A stretch of DNA of 64,000 bases, taken from the NCBI GenBank assembly GCA_028714675.1, contig JAQTLV010000001.1:351507-415506 (forward strand), given 5' to 3'. This document shows positions 45,999 to 53,917 of the stretch, piece by piece. The position numbers were made by a program, and so were the translations under genes. Source of the DNA: Sulfurovaceae bacterium. Its GTDB lineage: Bacteria > Campylobacterota > Campylobacteria > Campylobacterales > Sulfurovaceae. The notes below the pieces were generated by a model. That model worked only from the letters and a program-made list of their open reading frames with translations, was not told the DNA's origin and did no database searches. How positions within the stretch are numbered: the stretch's first letter is position 1; the number at the start of each line of letters is the position of its first letter.

Positions 45999-46619
45999 AT
46001 GATTAAAAAGATAGATAATTCATTGATTTTAAACTACATATCAAAAATTAGAAATATTAATTTAGAAAGTTTTTTATTTCGTAAATATATAAGTGAAATA
46101 GCAAAAATATTAGTCATAAGTGCTTTTGAAAAAGAAGAGATGATATGCAAAAAAATACCAACTTGGATGGGTGAACAAGAGTTTTTGTTTTTAGACGAAG
46201 AAAAATATGTTTTTATCCCAATTTTAAGAGCTGCACTCCCTATGCTTGATGGAGCATTAGAAATTATGCCAAATGCAAAGGCAGGTTTTTTAGCACTCAA
46301 AAGAGATGATGAAACATTCGAGAGTAAATTGTTTTATGATAGAGTTCCAGATCTTGATGGTAAAATAGCCATATTACTTGATCCTATGGTTGCAACAGGA
46401 GGATCATTGGATTATGCAATTGAAATTATAAAAAAGAAAAATCCATCCAAAATACTCAGTTTTAATATTATAGGTTCACCTGAAGGTTTAGATTTTGTTA
46501 GTTCTAGGCATCAAGATGTTGATATATACATAGCACAGATTGATAAAGAACTGAATAATAAAAAATATATACTACCTGGTATCGGCGATGCTGGAGATAG
46601 ATCTTATAATACATTGTAG
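45999..46619 (+). CDS. upp: Uracil phosphoribosyltransferase
   Basis: Salvages uracil to UMP with PRPP. The 206-aa protein has the PRPP loop LLDPMVATGGS (about 128-138) and the uracil-binding C-terminus PGIGDAGDRSYNT. It starts about 190 bp from the divergent permease gene in a very AT-rich space. A YTNF-like N-terminus typical of longer enzymes is not obvious, but the catalytic parts are intact. Confidence 0.92.
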   Translation: MIKKIDNSLILNYISKIRNINLESFLFRKYISEIAKILVISAFEKEEMICKKIPTWMGEQEFLFLDEEKYVFIPILRAALPMLDGALEIMPNAKAGFLALKRDDETFESKLFYDRVPDLDGKIAILLDPMVATGGSLDYAIEIIKKKNPSKILSFNIIGSPEGLDFVSSRHQDVDIYIAQIDKELNNKKYILPGIGDAGDRSYNTL

Positions 46620-46638
46620 GTTTTAGTTATTGAAAATT

Positions 46639-46647
46639 TGATATAAT
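46639..46647 (+). promoter_or_regulatory. Extended -10 promoter element for gpmI
   Basis: TGATATAAT, identical to the elements before priA, lgt and the MBL-fold gene. The leader is about 39 nt and includes AAAAGAGAG near the start codon. Confidence 0.6.
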
Positions 46648-46692
46648 AAAAACAATTATTATATATTTATTTGGAAAAGAAAAAGAGAGATA

Positions 46693-48183
46693 ATGAACGG
46701 ACAAAAAACAATTCTTGTAATTACAGATGGCATAGGACATAAGCCAAACTCTAGCTGTAATGCATTTTTGGGCGCAAAAAAAATAGCTTATAACTATCTT
46801 TTTAAAAATGTACCACATACCCTAATTTCTACACATGGTTTGAGTGTAGGTTTGCCTGAGGGGCAGATGGGAAATAGTGAAGTAGGGCATATGACGATAG
46901 GTAGTGGAAGAGTTTTGTATCAGGATTTAGTTAAAATTTCAAAGGCATTAGCTGATGGCGGTTTAGAGAAAAATGTTGTCCTAAACCAGTTGCTATCAAA
47001 AAGTGATACACTACATTTAATTGGTCTTATGAGCGATGGCGGTGTGCATTCACATATAGACCATATAGTAGGAGTTGCACTAATAGCAAAAAATCAAGGC
47101 AAAAAAGTATGGCTTCATCTTATAACAGATGGCAGAGATGTTGGTCCGACAAGTGCAAAAGACTTTTTGGCTAAAGTCGAAGAAATTTGCGACAATGATA
47201 TAAATATAGCAACTATTGGTGGTAGATTCTACACTATGGATAGAGACAACAGATGGGAGAGGGTACAAAAAGGATACGATGCAATCTCTTTTGCAAAACC
47301 AAAAACAAATCTAACTCCTTTTAAATATATTGAGCAAAGTTACAAAAAGGGTGAAAATGATGAATTTATAGAGCCTGTTGCTTTTGATATATTTGATGGT
47401 ATTGCTAATAATGATTCTGTTTTGATGGTAAATTTTAGATCTGATAGAGCAAGAGAGATAACAATGGCTCTTGGCGATAAACAGTTTAATCACTTTGAAA
47501 CAAAAAAGTGCAATTTAAACATTGCAACAATGACTCTTTATGATGTAAATTTTAATTATCCTGTTTTATTTCCAAAAGATAATCCAATCAATACTTTGGC
47601 AGAAGTTATAAGCAAAGCTGGGCTTAAACAGTTTCATACAGCAGAAACTGAAAAATATGCACATGTAACATTTTTTTTAAATGGTGGCATAGAAGAGCCT
47701 TTTAGTGGAGAAGATAGAGTTTTGATACCAAGTCCAGACGTTAGAACATATGACATGAAGCCAGAAATGTCAGCACCAAGAGTTGGCAAGATGGCAAGGG
47801 ATGCTATAAAAAAAGAATATGATTTTATCGTTGTTAATTTTGCCAATGGAGATATGGTAGGGCATACTGGTAACTACGGAGCAGCAGTAAAAGCAGTAGA
47901 GGCAGTAGATAATGAAATATTAAAGATTCTTGATGTTGCACGAGAAAAAAGTTATGCTATAATTATTACAAGTGATCATGGAAATTGTGAAGAGATGTGT
48001 GATTCAGCTGGGCACACACTCACTAATCATACTGTAGGGGATGTTTGGTGTTTTGTTGTAGCTGATAAGGTTAATAAGCTAAAAAGTAATTGTGGCTTAA
48101 ATAATATTGCTCCAACCGTTTTAGAACTTATGGGAATTGATAAGCCAAAAGAGATGGACGAATCTCTTATAGGCATTGATTAA
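46693..48183 (+). CDS. gpmI: 2,3-bisphosphoglycerate-independent phosphoglycerate mutase
   Basis: Manganese-dependent mutase of the alkaline phosphatase superfamily, 496 aa. ITDGIGHKPNS provides the first metal ligand, MGNSEVGHMTIGSGR the catalytic Ser, DGRDVGPTSA, FRSDRARE, and the C-terminal TSDHGNCEEM and HTVGDVW metal ligands. It completes lower glycolysis with gapA-pgk-tpiA encoded 10 kb upstream. In C. jejuni the gene lies next to mraY, as I recall; here a 6-kb block separates them. Confidence 0.96.
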   Translation: MNGQKTILVITDGIGHKPNSSCNAFLGAKKIAYNYLFKNVPHTLISTHGLSVGLPEGQMGNSEVGHMTIGSGRVLYQDLVKISKALADGGLEKNVVLNQLLSKSDTLHLIGLMSDGGVHSHIDHIVGVALIAKNQGKKVWLHLITDGRDVGPTSAKDFLAKVEEICDNDINIATIGGRFYTMDRDNRWERVQKGYDAISFAKPKTNLTPFKYIEQSYKKGENDEFIEPVAFDIFDGIANNDSVLMVNFRSDRAREITMALGDKQFNHFETKKCNLNIATMTLYDVNFNYPVLFPKDNPINTLAEVISKAGLKQFHTAETEKYAHVTFFLNGGIEEPFSGEDRVLIPSPDVRTYDMKPEMSAPRVGKMARDAIKKEYDFIVVNFANGDMVGHTGNYGAAVKAVEAVDNEILKILDVAREKSYAIIITSDHGNCEEMCDSAGHTLTNHTVGDVWCFVVADKVNKLKSNCGLNNIAPTVLELMGIDKPKEMDESLIGID

Positions 48184-48285
48184 AGTTATTTTAAAAAAAA
48201 TTTATAAATTTTTATTTTAACCTATTTACAAAACAAATATTTTTATGATATTATTTTGCAAACTATTTTTATATTAGGAAAGCCT

Positions 48286-48636
48286 ATGCAAGAAAAAATA
48301 AAAAAATCAGTTGCGTATCTTTTGGCTTATATAGCTAAAAAAGAAAAAAGAAACATAAAAAGAGAAGCACGTCTTTTTTGTGAGATTCTAGGGGCAGACT
48401 TTAATTGTGACAATGAAGAAGCGATGGAGCTTTTGGAGTCAATACAAGGCGATATAGATATAGAAAAACATTTAGATACAATAAATGAAGCATTGTATAA
48501 CGATAGATTGTGTAAGATGCATATATTGGATCAATTAAATCATATGATATATAGTGATAAAATAACAAAAGATGATTATGAAGAGTTTGAATACATAAAA
48601 AATAGATTATGTACTACTTGTGATGCAAAAATATAA
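48286..48636 (+). CDS. Small helical protein, possibly TerB-like
   Basis: A 116-aa acidic helical protein. The start YLLAYIAKKEKRNIKREARLF recalls TerB-like domains, which begin with a helix, then an acidic metal-binding loop, but I see no clear TerB metal motif, so this is weak. It has two Cys near the C-terminus (CTTC). Start ATG 48286 with GGAAAG before it. It is 18 bp upstream of fabG and probably cotranscribed. Confidence 0.65.
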   Translation: MQEKIKKSVAYLLAYIAKKEKRNIKREARLFCEILGADFNCDNEEAMELLESIQGDIDIEKHLDTINEALYNDRLCKMHILDQLNHMIYSDKITKDDYEEFEYIKNRLCTTCDAKI

Positions 48637-48654
48637 ATAAGTAAAAGGATAACA

Positions 48655-49398
48655 ATGGAATTTACCGGAAAGAATGTATTAGTTACTGGCTCGAGTAGAG
48701 GCATAGGAGCTGAAATTGCCAAAGTAATGGCAAGCTATGGACTTAAAGTTTGGGTAAATTATAGAAGCGGAGAAGCTCAAGCTTTGGATGTAAAAAAAAC
48801 TATTAAAGAGGCAGGCGGCGAAGCGGAAATCATAGGTTTTGATGTTAGTGACGAAAGTGCTTTTGTAGATGCGGTAAAAAAAATAGTTGAAGTTGATGGC
48901 GGTCTTAGCTATGTGGTTAATAATGCAGGAATAACAAATGACAAATTAGCTCTTCGTATGAGTAGTGATGATTTTATGGGTGTTATAGAAGCAAATCTAA
49001 AGTCAGCTTTTATAGGTTGCAGAGAAGCACTTAAAACTATGAGCAAAGCAAGATTTGGTGCAGTTGTAAATGTTGCTTCTATAGTTGGTGAGAGTGGAAA
49101 TGTTGGTCAGGCTAATTATGCTGCAAGCAAAGGCGGTATGATTGCTATGAACAAAAGTTTTGCACTAGAAGGTGCGAGCAGGGGGATAAGATTTAATACA
49201 ATAACTCCAGGTTTTATAGCTACAGAAATGACAGAAATATTAAAAGATGAGATAAAAGCAGCATTTACTTCTAAAATCCCTCTTGCAAGATTTGGAGAAG
49301 CAAAAGAGGTTGCCCAAAGCGTAGCATTCTTACTTAGTGATCACGCTAGTTATATAACAGGCGAGACATTAAAAGTAAATGGTGGCATGTACCTTTAA
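48655..49398 (+). CDS. fabG: 3-oxoacyl-ACP reductase
   Basis: NADPH-dependent SDR of 247 aa in fatty acid elongation. TGSSRGIG cofactor loop, NNAG, catalytic Ser in NVASIVG, and YAASKGG with Tyr and Lys; ends GETLKVNGGMYL as in true FabG. In many relatives acpP follows fabG; here a response regulator gene follows 24 bp on, so the local order is rearranged. Confidence 0.93.
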   Translation: MEFTGKNVLVTGSSRGIGAEIAKVMASYGLKVWVNYRSGEAQALDVKKTIKEAGGEAEIIGFDVSDESAFVDAVKKIVEVDGGLSYVVNNAGITNDKLALRMSSDDFMGVIEANLKSAFIGCREALKTMSKARFGAVVNVASIVGESGNVGQANYAASKGGMIAMNKSFALEGASRGIRFNTITPGFIATEMTEILKDEIKAAFTSKIPLARFGEAKEVAQSVAFLLSDHASYITGETLKVNGGMYL

Positions 49399-49422
49399 GA
49401 TATATGTAGATTAAGGAAAAAT

Positions 49423-50076
49423 ATGGGAGTACGATTATTACTATTAGAGGATGATAAGGCGTTAAACGCCACTCTAAAAGATTTTCTTGAAGATGATGGG
49501 TATAGTGTTGATAGCGTATATGATCCATATAGTGCTTTTGAGATGAGTTATAAAAAGAGATATGATTGTTATCTTTTTGATGTAAAATTGCCATATGAAA
49601 GTGGATTTGAAATATTAACTAAACTTAGAGCAAGCGGAGATAAAACTCCAGCAATGTTTATAACTTCAAAAAGTGATACTGCTTCTTTGAAACAGGGATT
49701 TGAAGTTGGAGCAGATGACTATCTGAAAAAACCTATTGACTTAGATGAGCTTAGTTGTCGTGTAAATGCACTTTTAAAAAGACAAACAAGAGATGATAAA
49801 GTGCTCATACATGGATTTACTTTTGATATACACAGCAAAAAGTTATTTTTAGAAGAAAATGAACAAGAGTTAAGTACCAAAGCAGGACAATTGTTGCAAG
49901 TTCTTATTGAGGCAAATGGCAGGGTAGTTTCAGCCGAAGAGATAAAGACATACATTTGGAGTAGCGCAAGTGAGGCTAGCGATGGTTCAATCAGGGTTTA
50001 TGTAACACAATTAAAAAAATATTTTGGCGATCATTTAGAAAATATTAGAGGCATTGGGTATTGTTTAAAGAGATAA
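49423..50076 (+). CDS. OmpR-family response regulator
   Basis: A 217-aa regulator: receiver domain with LLEDDKALN acidic pair, phospho-acceptor Asp in FDVKLPYESG, Lys in LKKPIDL; winged helix from about 125 with GSIRVYVTQLKKYF and ending IRGIGYCLKR. It overlaps the kinase gene and lies just upstream of a copper-receptor-like gene with three direct repeats in its promoter, the expected type of binding site. So local control of the receptor is inferred. Confidence 0.88.
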   Translation: MGVRLLLLEDDKALNATLKDFLEDDGYSVDSVYDPYSAFEMSYKKRYDCYLFDVKLPYESGFEILTKLRASGDKTPAMFITSKSDTASLKQGFEVGADDYLKKPIDLDELSCRVNALLKRQTRDDKVLIHGFTFDIHSKKLFLEENEQELSTKAGQLLQVLIEANGRVVSAEEIKTYIWSSASEASDGSIRVYVTQLKKYFGDHLENIRGIGYCLKR

Positions 50077-50909
50077 AAAAAGAGATAATAATAGCAGTTA
50101 TAACTTTAGAGATATTGCTAATACTGCTATGGATGGCCCCATATTTTTTTGGCAAATATTATGGCTTTGATAATCTTTCTTTTTTTGTTTCACTGGGGCT
50201 TATGGTTATAGTTTCAACAGGTTTTGTTTATATTCTTGTTTCATATTTACTTGAATCAAAATATAAAATAGAAAAAAATTTACTACATATTACAGATGAA
50301 ATTATCCATGAATTAAATATACCACTTACAACAATAACGGCAAATTCAAAAATGCTCTCTCGTAATCTTTCCTCTCCAAAAGATATAACTAGAGCCGAGA
50401 GAATAGAACATGCAAGTTCTAGACTAAAAAGACTATATGAAACATTGGTTTACAATATTATAAAAGAGATACAACCTATAAAAAAAGAAAAATTTTATGC
50501 AGATATTATCGTCAAGGAATGCTGTGAGCCTTTTATAGATCAAGATAGAAATGAATTTATTTTTGAATTGGAAAATGTAGAGCTTATCGCAGATAAAATT
50601 GGATTTGAGCAAATGATTGAAAATATAGTATCAAATGCCATGAAATATTCTCCCAAAGATGAGCCAATAACTATAAAAATAGCAAACAATGTTATAGAAA
50701 TTATAGATAGAGGAATGGGCATGGATGATACACAGATTATAAAAATATATGATAGATATTATCAAGGAGATGTTGAAAATGATGGTAAGGGTATAGGGCT
50801 TGCAATAGTTAAAGATTATTGCAATAAAGAAGGAATCAGCATAACAATAAATTCTAAAAAAAATCAAGGAACAAGAGTAATTTTAGATATTTCAAAAATA
50901 ATTATTTGA
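50061..50909 (+). CDS. Sensor histidine kinase
   Basis: A compact 282-aa membrane kinase with two N-terminal transmembrane helices (about 8-30 and 40-62), no periplasmic sensor domain of size, no HAMP, then HisKA with IIHELNIPLTTI and an ATPase domain with NAMKYS, DRGMGM and GKGIGLAIVK. The start is TTG at 50061, overlapping the regulator by 16 bp; AGAGG lies 9 bases upstream. The signal is probably sensed in or at the membrane. Pairs with the preceding regulator. Confidence 0.85.
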   Translation: MFKEIKKEIIIAVITLEILLILLWMAPYFFGKYYGFDNLSFFVSLGLMVIVSTGFVYILVSYLLESKYKIEKNLLHITDEIIHELNIPLTTITANSKMLSRNLSSPKDITRAERIEHASSRLKRLYETLVYNIIKEIQPIKKEKFYADIIVKECCEPFIDQDRNEFIFELENVELIADKIGFEQMIENIVSNAMKYSPKDEPITIKIANNVIEIIDRGMGMDDTQIIKIYDRYYQGDVENDGKGIGLAIVKDYCNKEGISITINSKKNQGTRVILDISKIII

Positions 50910-50965
50910 CTTAATATCCACTTAACAAAATAATGGCATATTTTCAATACCCCCTTTGTAAAACA

Positions 50966-51004
50966 AAAAACAAGTATATTTTTTGACTTTTTATACTTGT
51001 TTTT
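50966..51004 (+). terminator. Intrinsic terminator after the kinase gene
   Basis: ACAAGTATA and TATACTTGT form a perfect 9-bp stem around a T-rich loop, flanked by an A-run before and TTTTT after, so it can act in both directions. It separates the two-component genes from the receptor promoter. Confidence 0.75.
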
Positions 51005-51029
51005 GGTTACTACTCCTTTTTGACGATAA

Positions 51030-51079
51030 TTTAACACTATTTTAACATTCATTTAACAATTTCTTGATATTTTTATATT
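51030..51079 (+). promoter_or_regulatory. Triple TTTAACA direct repeat and promoter of the copper receptor gene
   Basis: TTTAACA occurs at 51030-51036, 51041-51047 and 51052-51058, exactly 11 bp apart. The third copy overlaps the -35 position for a TATATT -10 at 51074-51079. Head-to-tail repeats with 11-bp phasing at -35 are the hallmark of OmpR-family binding sites; the gene for such a regulator is next door. Confidence 0.7.
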
Positions 51080-51102
51080 TTAATTTTCAAAAAGGGGTAT
51101 AG

Positions 51103-53103
51103 ATGATATTTAGGATGTTAGGATTGTCGCTAGTTTGTATAACAGCAATCAATGCGAGTGAGAGTTTAGGAACAATTGATGTAGAAGAAAAGATTGATAC
51201 AACAATAGTAAAAGATGTAAGAGGCGAGGATATAAGATCAGCCGACCTTGGTGAAGCACTATCTAAGAAAAAAGCAAGTATAAATATTTCTAGAAGAAGT
51301 GGTATAGCTAACGATATACTTATAAGAGGACAAAAGAAAGACAATATTACCGTAACAATTGATGGAGCAAAAGTTTGTGGAGCATGTCCAAATCGTATGG
51401 ATCCTCCTATTTCTCATGTTCTTACAAACAATATAGATTTTATAGAAGTAAATGAAGGACCATTTAATGTATCTGATTTCGGTTCACTTTCTGCTGATGT
51501 AAAAGTACATACACTTCAACCTACCAAAGAAACTCATGGCGAAGTTAGTATAAATGCTGGAAGTTGGGATTATTTAAAAGGTGCATTTATGCTTAGCGGA
51601 GGTACTGAAAAGCTTAGATTTTTGCTTAGTGGATCAGCGGAAAAAGGTGGACAATATAAAGATGGCAATGGTGATGATTTTGTAGACCAAATCGCAAATG
51701 CTATAGCAGCTGGACATGCTGTATCTGGGAATCAGTATCAAACCGCCTATCAAGATTTGGATGCATTTTCTAAAAAAACCCTTATGGGCAAGGTATATTG
51801 GAACATAACAGATAATCAAGAGTTGATGTTAAGTTATACAATGAATAGGAGCGATAATGTACTTTATCCAAACACTCCTATGGATGCCCTCTATGATAAT
51901 TCTAATATTTTTAATGTTAACTATACAGCTAAGAATCTTGGAGAGTTTTCAAAAAAATTAACTTTTGAAGCATTTAGATCAACAGTAGATCATCCAATGA
52001 ACACACAATACAGAAATGCAGGCGCAACTATGTATATGACATCGCATCTAGAGACAGAAGTAGAGGGTGCTAAACTAACAAATAAATTTGACATAGGTAA
52101 CCATGAGATAACAGCTGGGATTGATGCAAACAATAGAAATTGGGATGGTAGATATTATAGAACAACTGTTGCAACAGGCGTTATAACACCAATAGCAACT
52201 AAAAGCATAAACGATGTTGATACACTAAATAGAGCAATATTTGCCAAAGATAAAATAAAAATTAGTGATAATCTATCAGTTGAAGTTGGCGCTAGATATG
52301 ACAATACTGATATAGAAAGAGCAAGTATAAAAACAAGAGATTTTAATGATGTTAGTGCATATACACTTGCTACTTATGATATAGATAAAACATTAAAAGT
52401 TTTTGCTGGTCTTGGAAGATCTAATCGTGTTCCCGATGCAAAAGAGCTTTACTTTACTTCAAATACAGGAACTGTTATAGGAAATCCTAATTTAGACAAT
52501 GTAACAAATAATGAAATTGATTTAGGGTTTGAAAAGAAATTTGATAATTTTGATTTTAAATCAAAAGTTTTTTATAGTAAATTAAATAACTTTATAGCAT
52601 ACAATGCTACGACTAATCAATATGAAAACGTAGATGCATCTCTTTATGGTATAGAGATGAGTGGTGCATATTATGTTGGTGAAAGCTTGATTATAGATGC
52701 TTCCGTGGCCTATCAAAGAGGCACAAAAGATGATCCATTGACAGGACAAACAGATACAAATCTACCAGATATCCCACCATTTAAAGCGATATTGGGAGCT
52801 ACTTATAATTATAGTGATACTCTTAAAGTTGAAGGCAATTTAATAGTAGCTGCTCCATGGAGTAGAATTGATGATGCAAATGGTGAGCAAAAACTTGATG
52901 GATATAATGTTGTTAATTTAAAAGCAACTAAAAATCTAGGTAATGGTTTAGAGCTTGCATTTGGGGTTGATAATCTTTTTGATAGTGATTATGCGGTATC
53001 AAACAGTTATAAAGATTTGACACTTCTTACTGGAGCGACAGATACAATGGTTCTTAATGAGCCAGGAAGATATGTTTATACACAGTTGAAATATAAGTTT
53101 TAA
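51103..53103 (+). CDS. TonB-dependent outer-membrane receptor, OprC/NosA-type copper receptor
   Basis: A 666-aa outer-membrane receptor with signal peptide, plug (about 35-150, with DILIRGQKKDNITVTIDGAK) and 22-strand barrel ending in KYKF. It carries CPNRM (Cys95, Met99) followed by DPP, and HPM (His297, Met299), which correspond to the C-x3-M and H-x-M copper ligands of Pseudomonas OprC. The TonB box is not obvious. Copper import would fit cofactor supply to copper enzymes such as nitrous oxide reductase, not seen here. Preceded by a two-component system. Confidence 0.88.
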   Translation: MIFRMLGLSLVCITAINASESLGTIDVEEKIDTTIVKDVRGEDIRSADLGEALSKKKASINISRRSGIANDILIRGQKKDNITVTIDGAKVCGACPNRMDPPISHVLTNNIDFIEVNEGPFNVSDFGSLSADVKVHTLQPTKETHGEVSINAGSWDYLKGAFMLSGGTEKLRFLLSGSAEKGGQYKDGNGDDFVDQIANAIAAGHAVSGNQYQTAYQDLDAFSKKTLMGKVYWNITDNQELMLSYTMNRSDNVLYPNTPMDALYDNSNIFNVNYTAKNLGEFSKKLTFEAFRSTVDHPMNTQYRNAGATMYMTSHLETEVEGAKLTNKFDIGNHEITAGIDANNRNWDGRYYRTTVATGVITPIATKSINDVDTLNRAIFAKDKIKISDNLSVEVGARYDNTDIERASIKTRDFNDVSAYTLATYDIDKTLKVFAGLGRSNRVPDAKELYFTSNTGTVIGNPNLDNVTNNEIDLGFEKKFDNFDFKSKVFYSKLNNFIAYNATTNQYENVDASLYGIEMSGAYYVGESLIIDASVAYQRGTKDDPLTGQTDTNLPDIPPFKAILGATYNYSDTLKVEGNLIVAAPWSRIDDANGEQKLDGYNVVNLKATKNLGNGLELAFGVDNLFDSDYAVSNSYKDLTLLTGATDTMVLNEPGRYVYTQLKYKF

Positions 53104-53113
53104 TACTTTTTCT

Positions 53114-53172
53114 GTCATTCCTGCGAAAGCAGGAATCTATCTGGATCCACGGGTCAAGCCCGAGGATGACGG
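53114..53172 (+). repeat. Palindromic element, intergenic full copy
   Basis: Best-preserved copy, 59 bp: GTCATTCCTGCGAAAGCAGG at the left, GGATCC in the middle, and CGGGTCAAGCCCG with GAGGATGACGG at the right. Ends GTCATTCC/GGATGAC are inverted repeats. It lies between the convergent receptor and pssA genes and could also terminate transcription. Confidence 0.85.
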
Positions 53173-53206
53173 ACTTTTCTCACACTCACACCCACACACA
53201 AAAAAA

Positions 53207-53917
53207 CTAAACCCTTCTTTTACTTTTTATCAAATAGTAAGTAGCTCTAATTGGACCAAATATCACATAACCCAATACTACTATTGCCAACCCTTCTATG
53301 CTATAAATATATATAATGGAAGATACGATAGTAAAAACTACAAATAGTTTATAAAAAAATGCATTGTCAACATTTATTTTTTTTAAAGATGGATATCTTA
53401 TGTGACTAACCATAAGTACGCTTATCATCAATACTATAATTAAAAAAAGTATGTTTAGATTTTTAAATTTATAATCCAATAAAAAAAGAATTCCCATAGT
53501 AACTGCAGATGCTGCTGCTGGTATAGGAAGACCTATAAATACAGATGGTTCTTTGTTTTGTGATGCGGAATTAAATCTAGCTAATCTAATAGCCCCGAAT
53601 ATAACAAAAAGTGCAGATACTAAAATTCCAAATCTTCCATAATCATGACCTATATAAAAAAATAGAAGCATAGCGGGGGCTACGCCAAAAGCAACAACAT
53701 CGGCAAGTGAATCAAACTCTCCCCCAAAACTACTCATAGTATTTGTAAGTCTTGCTATTCTGCCATCTAGCCCATCAAAAATAGTAGCAATCATAATGAG
53801 CCAAGCCGAAGTTTCAAAATCACCAATACTAGCCTTTACGATACTGAGTATCCCTAAAAAAATTGAGACTGCAGTAAAAAAATTTGGTAGTAAAAAAGCT
53901 ATTTTATTTGGCTTCAT
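53207..53917 (-). CDS. pssA: CDP-diacylglycerol--serine O-phosphatidyltransferase
   Basis: Membrane enzyme making phosphatidylserine, 236 aa, about seven helices. The CDP-alcohol phosphotransferase motif is complete: DGLDGRIAR, then GGEFDSLAD. I use the ATG at 53917, where the conserved N-terminus [19 protein letters not shown] starts; it overlaps the ftsH end by 14 bp. A longer frame from 53959 lacks support. Confidence 0.93.
   Translation of the reverse strand: MKPNKIAFLLPNFFTAVSIFLGILSIVKASIGDFETSAWLIMIATIFDGLDGRIARLTNTMSSFGGEFDSLADVVAFGVAPAMLLFFYIGHDYGRFGILVSALFVIFGAIRLARFNSASQNKEPSVFIGLPIPAAASAVTMGILFLLDYKFKNLNILFLIIVLMISVLMVSHIRYPSLKKINVDNAFFYKLFVVFTIVSSIIYIYSIEGLAIVVLGYVIFGPIRATYYLIKSKRRV

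Noticed and set aside
51030-51058. Short direct repeats as a CRISPR-like array
   Set aside because: Seven-base repeats with 4-base gaps are far too short; the layout fits a response regulator site.
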